A DNA stretch of 40,479 bases from Brevibacillus fortis (lineage in GTDB: Bacteria; Bacillota; Bacilli; Brevibacillales; Brevibacillaceae), in contig NZ_PXZM01000063.1 of assembly GCF_003013395.1 (NCBI RefSeq), positions 1-40,479 on the forward strand. The letters run 5' to 3'. The translations under genes were made by a program, and so were the position numbers. Below are positions 7,645-16,389 of the stretch, one piece after another; within the stretch, counting starts at the first letter, position 1, and each line of letters opens with the position of its first letter. The notes under the pieces are model-generated. The model was not told where the DNA came from and searched no databases. It worked only from the letters and a program-made list of their open reading frames with translations.

Positions 7645-8616
7645 ATGGACGCAGTATTATTTGTAGGTCATGGAAGCAAGGACCCAGAAGGCAATGAAGA
7701 GATTCGCCAGTTTGTAGCGACGTTAACACCGGACTTGGATGTACCGATCATCGAGACATGCTTTCTGGAGTTTGCTCGTCCTGACATGCTGCAAGGCTTG
7801 AATACTTGTGTAGCACGTGGGGCGACCCGCGTGGCAGTCATTCCAATCATCCTGTTCTCTGCCGGTCATGCGAAAATTCATATTCCAGCTGCCATCGACG
7901 AGGCGAAGGAGCTGCACCCACACGTTCAGTTCATCTACGGACGCCCGATCGGCATTCACGACGAAGTTATCAATATTTTGAGCGCTCGCATGGAAGGGGC
8001 AGGCTTTGCCTCTGGGGAAGACCATGATGACCTGGCTGTACTTGTAATCGGACGCGGCAGCAGCGATGCAGATGCCAATAGCGATATTTACAAAATGTCC
8101 CGACTGTTCTGGGAGCGCTACAAAGCCAAGTGGGTAGAGACTGCCTTCATGGGCGTGACGTATCCACTGTACGACGAGGGCGTTGAGCGTTGCCTGAAGC
8201 TGGGGGCCAAGCGCATCGTTCTCTTGCCATACTTCCTGTTCACGGGTGTGTTGATCAAACGGATGAGCGACCAACTGGAGAAGTTCCGCGAGCAATATCC
8301 AGAAGCCCAGTTCGAAATGGCCGAGTATTTTGGTTTCCATCCGTTGTTGAAAGAAGTGCTCAAGGATCGTGTGGTGGAAGCGTTGCACGGTGAAGTGAAG
8401 CTGAACTGTGATACCTGTCAGTACAGGCTGGCAGCGATGGAGCACATCGATCATCACCATCACCACCACGATGATGATCATGGACATCACCACCACCATG
8501 GTCACCACCATCACCATCATCATCACGACCATGATCACGACCATGACCACGATCACGAGCACGACCATAAGCATGACCATAAGCATGACCACAAGCACGA
8601 CCACGTTACCAAGTAG
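7645..8616 (+). CDS. cbiX: Sirohydrochlorin cobaltochelatase, long form with His-rich tail
   Basis: CbiX inserts cobalt into sirohydrochlorin, the committing step of the early-cobalt pathway. GHGS carries H9, and FSAGHAKIHIP carries H75 and H79 near the metal site. The two halves (about 1-125 and 130-250) look like tandem chelatase repeats, as in the long form CbiX-L. LNCDTC gives C255 and C258, the C-x2-C motif that binds an Fe-S cluster in CbiX-L. The last 54 residues (267-320) are almost only His, Asp, Glu and Lys, with about 34 histidines, probably a Co2+ store or delivery tail. A GAGGGGG ribosome binding site lies upstream, after a 37-base gap. Confidence 0.95.
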   Translation: MDAVLFVGHGSKDPEGNEEIRQFVATLTPDLDVPIIETCFLEFARPDMLQGLNTCVARGATRVAVIPIILFSAGHAKIHIPAAIDEAKELHPHVQFIYGRPIGIHDEVINILSARMEGAGFASGEDHDDLAVLVIGRGSSDADANSDIYKMSRLFWERYKAKWVETAFMGVTYPLYDEGVERCLKLGAKRIVLLPYFLFTGVLIKRMSDQLEKFREQYPEAQFEMAEYFGFHPLLKEVLKDRVVEALHGEVKLNCDTCQYRLAAMEHIDHHHHHHDDDHGHHHHHGHHHHHHHHDHDHDHDHDHEHDHKHDHKHDHKHDHVTK

Positions 8617-8628
8617 GAGGGACGCAGC

Positions 8629-9402
8629 ATGATTCTGGTACTGGCTGGAACGAGCGATGCGCGCGAGTTGGCTTTGCTAATCAAGGACAAGGGCTACGAA
8701 CTGTTGACGACGGTCGTCACTGACAATGCAGCGAAAAGCATGGAAGAAGTGGGCATACCCGTTCAGGTCGGACGCCTGACAGCCGAAGATATTCAGCAGC
8801 TGATCCAAGAGAGAGCCGTGCAATGCGTGGTCGACGCGAGTCATCCCTTCGCAGAGGAAGCCTCCAAAAATGCCATGGCAGGAGCACAGGGTGCGGGAGT
8901 TCCCTACATTCGTTACGAGCGGGAAAGCCTCTCTTCACCAGGCAGCGAGAAGCTGATTGTAGTGGAGGATTATGTACAAGCGGCTGAGCTGGCGGCAGAC
9001 AAGCGTGGCGTCATCATGCTGACGACAGGCAGCAAGACGCTGAAAACATTTACGGATCGTTTGTTGGGCCTGCCGGATACGACGGTGGTAGCACGGATGT
9101 TGCCGCGCCTTGACAATATGCAAAAATGCGAAGAGCTAGGCGTTGAGCAAAAAAACATCGTAGCGATGCAAGGTCCATTTTCCAAAGAGCTGAACAAAGC
9201 ACTCTACGATCATTATGGTGTCACGCTGATGATCACCAAGGAGAGCGGCAAGGTAGGCGCTTTTGACGAAAAGGTGGAAGCGGCACTGGAAATGGGCATC
9301 GAAACAATCGTCATCGGTCGTCCAAAGATCGATTACGGAACGAAGTTTTCGGATTTCCCAAGTGTATTGGACCAACTCAAACAAGTGACTGGAGGAAACT
9401 AA
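8629..9402 (+). CDS. cbiJ: Cobalt-precorrin-6A reductase
   Basis: The 257-residue protein opens with MILVLAGTSDARELA, the nucleotide-binding start of CbiJ/CobK. It continues with VVDASHPFAEEASKNA, another family hallmark, and ends with TIVIGRPKIDYG. It reduces the C18-C19 double bond of cobalt-precorrin-6A with a nicotinamide cofactor. Its place between cbiX and cbiC fits. AGGAGGG lies ahead of the ATG, 12 bases after cbiX. The length matches the family. Confidence 0.93.
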   Translation: MILVLAGTSDARELALLIKDKGYELLTTVVTDNAAKSMEEVGIPVQVGRLTAEDIQQLIQERAVQCVVDASHPFAEEASKNAMAGAQGAGVPYIRYERESLSSPGSEKLIVVEDYVQAAELAADKRGVIMLTTGSKTLKTFTDRLLGLPDTTVVARMLPRLDNMQKCEELGVEQKNIVAMQGPFSKELNKALYDHYGVTLMITKESGKVGAFDEKVEAALEMGIETIVIGRPKIDYGTKFSDFPSVLDQLKQVTGGN

Positions 9403-9404
9403 CC

Positions 9405-10055
9405 ATGGATTTCAAAACGGAATTTAAACCGATGACCGTACAACCGCAAGAGATCGAGGAATTGAGCTTTCAAATTATTACAGATGAGCTGGGCGAGCAT
9501 TCTTTTACAGAAGAGCAGTATCCAGTTGTACAACGTGTCATCCACGCATCCGCAGACTTTGACCTCGGACGCAGCCTTGTTTTCCACCCGGACGCAGTAA
9601 AATCGGGGATCGAGGCAATCCGCAGCGGCAAAATTGTCGTAGCAGACGTGCAAATGGTGCAAGTCGGCATCAGCAAAAATCGCATTGAAAAATTCGGCGG
9701 ACAAGTAAAGGTGTACATCTCTGACCGCGATGTCATGGAAGAGGCAAAGCGCTTGAATACAACCCGCGCAATCATTTCCATGCGCAAAGCGATCAAAGAA
9801 GCGGATGGCGGTATCTTTTGCATCGGAAACGCACCGACAGCACTCCTGGAGCTGATCCGCATGGTGAAGGAAGGCGAAGCGAAGCCAGGTCTCGTGATCG
9901 GGATGCCAGTTGGCTTCGTATCTGCGGCAGAATCCAAGGAAGAGCTGGCGAAGCTCGATATCCCATTCATCACGAACATGGGACGCAAAGGCGGAAGCCC
10001 AGTAACGGTAGCAGCATTGAATGCCATTTCGATCATGGCGGAACGGTTGGGCTAA
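9405..10055 (+). CDS. cbiC: Cobalt-precorrin-8 methylmutase
   Basis: CbiC moves the methyl group from C11 to C12 to give cobyrinic acid. The 216-residue sequence has the VIHASADF and FHPDAV segments; the family catalytic histidine sits in this region. GKIVVADVQMVQVGI and IGNAPTALLELI follow, and VIGMPVGFVSAAESKEEL lies near the C-terminus, all conserved in CbiC/CobH. The start lies two bases after cbiJ, with TGGAGGAAAC as ribosome binding site. Nothing unusual was seen. Confidence 0.94.
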   Translation: MDFKTEFKPMTVQPQEIEELSFQIITDELGEHSFTEEQYPVVQRVIHASADFDLGRSLVFHPDAVKSGIEAIRSGKIVVADVQMVQVGISKNRIEKFGGQVKVYISDRDVMEEAKRLNTTRAIISMRKAIKEADGGIFCIGNAPTALLELIRMVKEGEAKPGLVIGMPVGFVSAAESKEELAKLDIPFITNMGRKGGSPVTVAALNAISIMAERLG

Positions 10056-10059
10056 GCAA

Positions 10060-11196
10060 ATGGCAGCCAAAGCAGCAACGGACGAAAAAGAGGCCAAACC
10101 CCTCCGCCACGGATATACGACTGGATCATGCGCAACGGCGACGACCAAGGCTGCTTTGATCGCGCTGATTACTCAGGAAGAGCAAAGCCAAGCGACAATT
10201 CGCCTGCCAATCGGCGAGGAGGTCACCTTTCAGATGGAGAGCTGTGAATTTTCATTGGAGAGGGCGACAGCAGGCACGATCAAGGATGGGGGAGACGATC
10301 CGGATGCGACACACGGTGCCCTTATCCTCTCTACCGTGGAATGGTCGGATGAGCCCGGCATTATTTTGGACGGCGGACTCGGTGTGGGACGGGTGACCAA
10401 GCCAGGATTGCCCGTATCGATTGGCGAGGCAGCTATCAATCCCGTCCCACGCAAAATGATCAGGGAAACCGCGCAGGCTGTTCTGGATGAGTACGGGACC
10501 CAGCGCGGGATCAAAATCGTCATCTCCGTGCCTGCGGGCGAGGAAATCGCAAAAAAAACATTGAATGGACGACTCGGCATACTCGGCGGCATCTCTATTT
10601 TGGGGACGCGCGGAATCGTGGTGCCGTTTTCCACTTCTGCCTACAAAGCGAGCGTGGCGCAAGCGGTCAACGTCGCCAAGGAAGCCGGCTGCGATCACAT
10701 TGTGCTGTCAACGGGCGGAAAGAGTGAATCCTATGGAATCGCTACTTACCCGGAGCTATCGGAAGAAGCATTCGTTGAAATGGGCGATTTCGTCGGCTTT
10801 TCCCTCAAGCAGTGCAAGAACAAGGGCATGCACAAAGTGACCTTGGTCGGGATGATGGGCAAGTTTTCCAAGGTAGCACAGGGCGTCATGATGGTTCACT
10901 CCAAAAGTGCCCCGGTTGACTTCGGATTCCTTGCACAGATGGCGGCAGATGCGGGGTCCACCCAAGAAAGAATCGATGAAATACTGGGAGCCAACACCGC
11001 TTCGCAGGTAGGCGATATGATGGTGGATACGCCCGCCTTTTTCGAGATCATGTGTGAAAACTGCTGTCGCGCTGCATTAAAGGAAGTGGGCGGCGGGATC
11101 GAGGTCGAAACCATCATCATCACAATGAAAGGGTCCCTGTTGGGAAGGGTGACGATCAATGACACAGGCGATGAAAGTAATAGGAATCGGGGATGA
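10060..11196 (+). CDS. cbiD: Cobalt-precorrin-5B C1-methyltransferase
   Basis: CbiD methylates C1 of the contracted ring and is specific to the anaerobic pathway. The 378-residue protein has the diagnostic LRHGYTTGSCATA near residue 16, then GDDPDATHG, GGLGVGRVTKPGL and VLSTGGKSE. The frame is open back to 10021, inside cbiC, but the family begins shortly before RHGYTTG, and the ATG at 10060 follows the cbiC stop by four bases. Its ribosome binding site is weak, so expression may depend on coupling to cbiC. The 3' end overlaps cbiET by 38 bases. Confidence 0.94.
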   Translation: MAAKAATDEKEAKPLRHGYTTGSCATATTKAALIALITQEEQSQATIRLPIGEEVTFQMESCEFSLERATAGTIKDGGDDPDATHGALILSTVEWSDEPGIILDGGLGVGRVTKPGLPVSIGEAAINPVPRKMIRETAQAVLDEYGTQRGIKIVISVPAGEEIAKKTLNGRLGILGGISILGTRGIVVPFSTSAYKASVAQAVNVAKEAGCDHIVLSTGGKSESYGIATYPELSEEAFVEMGDFVGFSLKQCKNKGMHKVTLVGMMGKFSKVAQGVMMVHSKSAPVDFGFLAQMAADAGSTQERIDEILGANTASQVGDMMVDTPAFFEIMCENCCRAALKEVGGGIEVETIIITMKGSLLGRVTINDTGDESNRNRG

Positions 11197-12388
11197 TGGA
11201 CAGCAGAGCCTGCTGCCGTTGTACCGGACTTGGATAGAAGAAAGTGAACTTTTGGTTGGAGGGGAGCGGCACCTCAGTTTTTTCCCGGAGTATACAGGGG
11301 AAAAGCGTGTGCTGAAAGGCGGACTGACCGCGATGGTAGAGGAGCTGCTTCAAGAGACACGCAAGACCGTCATTCTGGCGTCAGGCGACCCGCTCTTTTA
11401 CGGAATTGGTAGCTTGCTTTCCAAAAAGCTGAACGTAGAGATTTACCCGCACTTAAGCTCCATCCAGCTCGCTTTTGCCAAAATGGGAGAAGCATGGCAG
11501 GATGCGACACTTGCGAGTGTGCACGGACGCAGCATCAAAGGTCTGGCACAGCGGATCGACGGGAAGGAAAAGGTCGCACTGTTGACGGATCGGGAAAACT
11601 CGCCAGCAGCGATTGCCCGCTATCTCCTTTCGTTCCAAATGACCGAGTACGATGCGTTCGTGGCGGAAAATCTGGGCAGTGCCGAAGAGCGGACAGGTTG
11701 GTATTCCCTTGAGGAAATGGCAGATGGTGTCTTCTCTGATCTGAATGTCGTGATTTTGAAAAAGCGCCGTCCAAGCCCGGTTTGGCCGTTTGGAATCGCA
11801 GACGAGGAGTTCTCCCAGCGTAAGCCGGACAAGGGACTCATTACGAAAAAAGAAGTGCGCATTTTAAGCATTGCACAACTGCAATTGCATGCTAAAAGCA
11901 CCATCTGGGACATCGGCACCTGCACAGGCTCTGTCGCGATTGAAGCGGCACGGATCGCACGCGAGGGTGAAGTGTATGGTGTAGAGAAGAACGTGGACGA
12001 TCTGGAAAACTGCCGCCAGAACATGGCGAAGTTTCGCACGGATTTGACAGTGATTAACGCGCGTGCCCCACATGGCTTGGATGAGTTCCCGGACCCGGAT
12101 GCCGTATTTATTGGCGGTAGTGGTGGAGAATTGCGCGAGTTGTTGAACATCTGCTGCACACGACTGCGCCCGAATGGCCGGATTGTGGTGAATGCAGCGA
12201 CCATTGAGACATTGTACGAAGCGACACAAGCATTCGCGCAGGAAGGTTTCGAGACATCGGTGACACTGGCGCAGCTATCGCGCAGCAAGCCGATTTTGTC
12301 CCTGACGCGCTTTGAAGCATTGAATCCGATCTACATCATAACGGCCTGGGCCAAGCAGGCAGAAGAACAAGGAGGAGACAGCAAGTGA
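11159..12388 (+). CDS. cbiET: Cobalt-precorrin-7 C5-methyltransferase / cobalt-precorrin-6B C15-methyltransferase (decarboxylating), fused CbiE-CbiT
   Basis: This 409-residue fusion combines CbiE (about 1-200, VIGIGDDG start and ASGDPLFYGIG motif) with CbiT (about 215-395, SAM-binding DIGTCTGSV from residue 251, then VYGVEKN and VFIGGSGGE). Together they methylate C5 and C15 and decarboxylate the C12 acetate side chain. The fused form corresponds to CobL of the aerobic pathway. GGGAAGGG (11142-11149) sits nine bases before the ATG, which supports this start despite the 38-base overlap with cbiD. A second ATG at 11171 is possible but less well placed. Confidence 0.93.
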   Translation: MTQAMKVIGIGDDGQQSLLPLYRTWIEESELLVGGERHLSFFPEYTGEKRVLKGGLTAMVEELLQETRKTVILASGDPLFYGIGSLLSKKLNVEIYPHLSSIQLAFAKMGEAWQDATLASVHGRSIKGLAQRIDGKEKVALLTDRENSPAAIARYLLSFQMTEYDAFVAENLGSAEERTGWYSLEEMADGVFSDLNVVILKKRRPSPVWPFGIADEEFSQRKPDKGLITKKEVRILSIAQLQLHAKSTIWDIGTCTGSVAIEAARIAREGEVYGVEKNVDDLENCRQNMAKFRTDLTVINARAPHGLDEFPDPDAVFIGGSGGELRELLNICCTRLRPNGRIVVNAATIETLYEATQAFAQEGFETSVTLAQLSRSKPILSLTRFEALNPIYIITAWAKQAEEQGGDSK

Positions 12389-13095
12389 CCAAGATCGGAA
12401 CTCTGTACGGACTGGGAGTAGGTCCCGGCGACCCTGAATTGATTACGGTGAAGTCATTTCGCCTGTTGCAGCAATCGCCAGTGATTGCGTACCCGAAAAA
12501 ACGGATGGGCAGCAAAAGCTACGCGCATCAAATCGCCGAGCTGTATGTGCAGTCCCCTGACAAGGAAATGCTCGGACTCGTATTCCCGATGACGCGGGAC
12601 AAAGAAATTTTGGAGCGCGAGTGGAACAACACGGTCGAGATCGTGTGGGAGCGTCTGTCTGAAGGCAAGGACGTCGCTTTTGTAACGGAAGGCGATCCGA
12701 TGTTTTACAGCACGTTTATCCACATGATGCGCGTCATGCATGAGGAGCACCCGGAAGTGCCAATCGTGACCGTACCAGGTGTCTCTTCGTTTCTGGGAGC
12801 AGCGTCAAGGTTCAATCTGCCGCTGGCGGATGGCGACGAGCAGATCGGAATCATCCCTGCAACAGAAGACAAGGAAGCTATGCGAAAAGCTATTGAAAAC
12901 CACGATACAGTCGTGTTCCTGAAGGTAGCAAAAGTACTGCCAATGATCATTGGCTTGCTAAAAGAAATGGGTCTTGCCGAAAAGGCAGCGGTAGCGACCA
13001 AGGTCACTTCCTCTGAGGAAATGGTTTGGACCGATATGCGTGAACTGGAGCGGGCAGAGCTTAGCTATCTTACACTGATGGTGGTGAAAAAGTAA
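12385..13095 (+). CDS. cbiL: Cobalt-factor II / precorrin-2 C20-methyltransferase
   Basis: The 236-residue SAM-dependent tetrapyrrole methyltransferase begins GLGVGPGDPELITVKSF, the class P-loop-like motif. FVTEGDPMFYSTF and VPGVSSFLGAA are the CbiL/CobI forms of the substrate and SAM motifs. It methylates C20, the carbon later expelled in ring contraction. The GTG start overlaps the cbiET stop by four bases and has AAGGAGGAG upstream, one of the strongest ribosome binding sites in the operon. Confidence 0.93.
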   Translation: MTKIGTLYGLGVGPGDPELITVKSFRLLQQSPVIAYPKKRMGSKSYAHQIAELYVQSPDKEMLGLVFPMTRDKEILEREWNNTVEIVWERLSEGKDVAFVTEGDPMFYSTFIHMMRVMHEEHPEVPIVTVPGVSSFLGAASRFNLPLADGDEQIGIIPATEDKEAMRKAIENHDTVVFLKVAKVLPMIIGLLKEMGLAEKAAVATKVTSSEEMVWTDMRELERAELSYLTLMVVKK

Positions 13096-13874
13096 TGAAA
13101 CTGTACATAGTAGGAGCGGGTCCTGGCGACCCTGATTTGATTACGGTAAAAGGCTTGAAGCTGCTGCAAAAGGCAGATGTCATTATGTATACAGACTCTC
13201 TCGTGAACGAGGAGTTGGTTGCACTCGGCAATCCGAATGCGGAAGTACTGCAAAGCTCTGGTATGGCATTGGAAGAAATGGTAGAACAATTGGTAGAACG
13301 GATTAGCAGTGGAAAAACAGTGGTACGCCTGCATACGGGCGATCCATCGATTTATGGCGCGATTATGGAGCAGATCGCACTGTTAAAGGAAAAAGGCATT
13401 GAGGTTGAAATCGTTCCTGGTGTGAGCTCAGTATTTGCGGCAGCGGCAGCAGTAGGAGCCGAGCTGACGATTCCTGATCTGACACAGACGATTATCCTCA
13501 CTCGCGCGGAAGGTCGCACACCAGTACCGGAAAGAGAAAAGCTGCGTGCACTCGCTGAGCATCATTGCACACTGGCACTTTATTTGAGTGCGACTTTGAC
13601 GAAAAAAGTAGTCCGTGAGCTGATCGAAGCTGGCTGGAGCGAGGATACGCCAGTAGCAGTCGTGCAACGCGCAAGCTGGCCGGATCAATTGATCGTTCGC
13701 ACGACGCTGAAAAATTTGGACGAAGACATGGGCAAAAATGGCATCCGCAAGCACGCGATGATTTTGGCTGGCTGGGCATTGGACCCGAACATCCACGACA
13801 AGAGCAAGCAATACCGTTCCAAGCTGTACGATAAAACCTTTACACACGGGTTCAGAAAAGGTGTTAAGGAATGA
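13095..13874 (+). CDS. cbiF: Cobalt-precorrin-4 C11-methyltransferase
   Basis: The 259-residue protein starts YIVGAGPGDPDLITVKG and has the CbiF/CobM signatures MYTDSLVNEE, RLHTGDPSIYGAI and EIVPGVSSVFAAAA, plus the LTRAEGRTPVPE segment that marks the C11 enzyme. It methylates C11 after ring contraction. Its start shares a single A with the cbiL stop (TAATG). The typical CbiF length is about 255. Confidence 0.94.
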   Translation: MKLYIVGAGPGDPDLITVKGLKLLQKADVIMYTDSLVNEELVALGNPNAEVLQSSGMALEEMVEQLVERISSGKTVVRLHTGDPSIYGAIMEQIALLKEKGIEVEIVPGVSSVFAAAAAVGAELTIPDLTQTIILTRAEGRTPVPEREKLRALAEHHCTLALYLSATLTKKVVRELIEAGWSEDTPVAVVQRASWPDQLIVRTTLKNLDEDMGKNGIRKHAMILAGWALDPNIHDKSKQYRSKLYDKTFTHGFRKGVKE

Positions 13875-15016
13875 AGATCATCGAATTGATCGAGGGAGAA
13901 ATCCCTGTCATCGAGCAACGTGGGGACTATGCCATTGTCGCGATCACGAAGCACGGCGTAGAGATGGCGCGTGATTTGGCGCAAAAATTTCCTGGGACAG
14001 ACCTGTACTACATGAGCAAGTTCGAGCGCGGAGATGAGGAAGCACGCGGTATTCAGCTGTTTTCAAACAGTGTACGGATGCTGTTTCCGTCTCTCTGGCC
14101 TGCTTATAAAGGGTTAATCATCATTATTTCACTAGGTGCGGTGATTCGGATGATCGCACCTTTGCTCGAAGATAAAAAGAAAGACCCGGGTGTCGTCGTC
14201 GTCGATGACCGTGGGGAGAATGTCATCAGCGTCCTGTCCGGTCATTTGGGCGGTGCCAACGAGCTGGCTCGAGAGGTAGCTGCAGTAATGGAAGCTCGTC
14301 CGATCATTACGACAGCATCAGACGTACAAAAGACGATTCCAGTCGATCTATTCGGCAGACGTTTTGGCTGGGAGTGGGATTCCGCTGAAAAGCTGACCCC
14401 TGTCAGTGCTTCTGTCGTAAATGAGGAGCGAGTAGCCGTCATCAACGAATCCGGTGAACGCGACTGGTGGATGCACGACACGCCGATGCCGCCGTCTATC
14501 AAGGAATACGCGACAATCGCTGAGGCTAGGGCTGATCAGCCGCAAGCTGCGCTGGTTGTCTCGCATCGCTTGCTCGCACCAGAGGAACAATCGATTTTGG
14601 ACAACGGCGTCCTTTATCGTCCGAAGGTCATCGTACTGGGCATGGGCTGCAACCGGGGAACCTCCGCAGAGGAGATCGAGGCCGTCATCAAGGAAACGCT
14701 GGATGAACTGCAATTTTCGATCAAAAGTGTAAAAGCACTGGCGACCATCGAGTTGAAAAAAGATGAAGCGGGTCTGATCGCCGTTTGCGAAAAATACGGC
14801 TGGCCGTTCGTCTGGTATTCACCTGAAGAGTTGAACCAGGTAGAGATCAGCGATCCGTCTGATACCGTCTTCAAGTTCACCGGAGCTTACGGAGTGAGCG
14901 AGCCTGCTGCGAAGCTGTATGCTGGCACGGGCGAACTCGTTTTGACCAAGAAGAAGTCGGGCAATGCCACCATTTCGGTCGGATTGATGCCCTATCACGA
15001 GGAGGAGCGCGCATGA
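13871..15016 (+). CDS. cbiG: Cobalt-precorrin-5A hydrolase
   Basis: CbiG opens the delta-lactone of cobalt-precorrin-5A and releases the C20 carbon as acetaldehyde; it is specific to the anaerobic route. The 381-residue protein shows the central SLGAVIRMIAPLL and SVLSGHLGGANELA motifs. The C-terminal domain has VLGMGCNRGTS, TIELKKDE and FTGAYGVSEPAA, typical of the CbiG/CobE domain. The ATG overlaps the cbiF stop by four bases. Full length, with no sign of damage. Confidence 0.94.
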   Translation: MKIIELIEGEIPVIEQRGDYAIVAITKHGVEMARDLAQKFPGTDLYYMSKFERGDEEARGIQLFSNSVRMLFPSLWPAYKGLIIIISLGAVIRMIAPLLEDKKKDPGVVVVDDRGENVISVLSGHLGGANELAREVAAVMEARPIITTASDVQKTIPVDLFGRRFGWEWDSAEKLTPVSASVVNEERVAVINESGERDWWMHDTPMPPSIKEYATIAEARADQPQAALVVSHRLLAPEEQSILDNGVLYRPKVIVLGMGCNRGTSAEEIEAVIKETLDELQFSIKSVKALATIELKKDEAGLIAVCEKYGWPFVWYSPEELNQVEISDPSDTVFKFTGAYGVSEPAAKLYAGTGELVLTKKKSGNATISVGLMPYHEEERA

Positions 15017-16389
15017 CGGATAGCCGCCGTATTGTGATTGCCGGAACAGGCAGCGGAGCGGGTAAGACCACCGTTACCATCGGACTGATGGCTGCTCTGA
15101 AAAGAAAAGGGCATACCGTACAAGGCTTCAAGTGCGGACCTGACTACATCGATCCTACGTATCATACGGCTGTGACGGGAAGAGCTTCACGTAATCTGGA
15201 CAGCTTTATGCTGGAGCACGAGATCGTGAAGGAGATTTTTGTCCGTGGCAGCGAGGGTGCAGACATCTCGATTATCGAGGGCGTCATGGGGATGTACGAT
15301 GGCAAGGAAGCGACCAGCGATAAAGGCAGTACGGCCGAAATCAGCATCCTGACTGGTTCTCCGGTTCTGCTGGTGGTCAATTGTCAAAGCATGGCGCGCA
15401 GTGCGGCAGCGATTGTCAAAGGCTTTCAACTGCTCAATCCTCAGGCGAGAATCGTCGGTGTCATCGCGAACAAGGTCGGGAGTGAAGGCCATCACAAAAT
15501 CGTGAAGGCAGCGATCGAGCAGGAGTGCGGGATTCCGGTCGTAGGCTACCTGAAACGGGAGAACGAGCTGGAAATACCAGAACGTCATCTCGGATTGGTA
15601 CCATCTGTCGAGCGTGGTGAGTTGACCCCCTTGTTTGAAAAGCTGGCTGACTTGATCGCAGAGACAGTTGATTTGGAGCAAATCTGGGAGCTGGCAAAGG
15701 CAGAGCCGCTCAAGGCAGAACCGAAGCTATTTGCTCCGCGAAAAGCATCTGCCGATGTTACTATTGCTGTAGCGAAGGACCCTGCTTTTCATTTTTACTA
15801 TCCGGAAAATTTGGAGCTGCTCGAAGCATATGGCGCGAAGCTGTCATTCTTTTCTCCGTTGGCCGGCGAGGGAGTGCCTGAGGACGCAGATGGCTTGTAC
15901 ATCGGGGGAGGCTTCCCGGAGGAATTTGCGGCAGAGCTGTCGCAAAATGAAGCGGTGAAACAATCGATCCGAGCTGCGATCACAAAAGGCCTGCCTACCT
16001 TGGCTGAGTGCGGTGGCTACATGTTTTTGACGGAAGCGATCGTGACGACTGAGGGCGACAGCTATCCGATGGTAGGACTCATCCCGGGCAAGGTGACCAT
16101 GCAGAAAAAACTCGCAGCGCTCGGCTATCGCGAAGTGCGCGGCAAGGAAGGCAATTTCTTGATCGGCACGGAGGAACAGGCAAAAGGGCATGAATTCCAC
16201 TACTCTACGTATGCGTCGGATCAGGACTTGCCAGCAGCTTACGAAACAAAAGGCTTGCGTGGTACGAAACCGGAGGGCTATGCCCAGGATAATCTGGTTG
16301 CGGGCTATACCCACTTGCATTTTGGCTCCAATCCAGACCTGGTTGAGCGTTGGCTGAACCGATGCGCGGAGGTGGCCGCTCGTGCCTAA
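15013..16389 (+). CDS. cbiA: Cobyrinic acid a,c-diamide synthase
   Basis: This 458-residue ATP- and glutamine-dependent amidotransferase amidates the a and c side chains. The N-terminal P-loop GTGSGAGKTT is followed by FKCGPDYIDPTYH, and IEGVMGMYDG supplies the acidic metal site. The C-terminal class I glutaminase domain has GGGFPEEFA and the nucleophile C333 in AECGGYMFL, with YTHLHFGSN near the end where the family has its catalytic His. Length is typical. The ATG overlaps the cbiG stop. It prepares the substrate for CobO and CbiP. Confidence 0.95.
   Translation: MTDSRRIVIAGTGSGAGKTTVTIGLMAALKRKGHTVQGFKCGPDYIDPTYHTAVTGRASRNLDSFMLEHEIVKEIFVRGSEGADISIIEGVMGMYDGKEATSDKGSTAEISILTGSPVLLVVNCQSMARSAAAIVKGFQLLNPQARIVGVIANKVGSEGHHKIVKAAIEQECGIPVVGYLKRENELEIPERHLGLVPSVERGELTPLFEKLADLIAETVDLEQIWELAKAEPLKAEPKLFAPRKASADVTIAVAKDPAFHFYYPENLELLEAYGAKLSFFSPLAGEGVPEDADGLYIGGGFPEEFAAELSQNEAVKQSIRAAITKGLPTLAECGGYMFLTEAIVTTEGDSYPMVGLIPGKVTMQKKLAALGYREVRGKEGNFLIGTEEQAKGHEFHYSTYASDQDLPAAYETKGLRGTKPEGYAQDNLVAGYTHLHFGSNPDLVERWLNRCAEVAARA

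Noticed and set aside
7723..8604. Long minus-strand ORF (293 codons) rich in Met and Val
   Set aside because: It is the antisense of cbiX; the Met/Val-rich part is the complement of the His-codon repeats. It has no plausible start context or family motif.
8443..8604. Short tandem repeats that could be taken for a CRISPR-like or satellite array
   Set aside because: They are CAT/CAC, GAT/GAC and AAG codons in frame with cbiX; there are no unique spacers.
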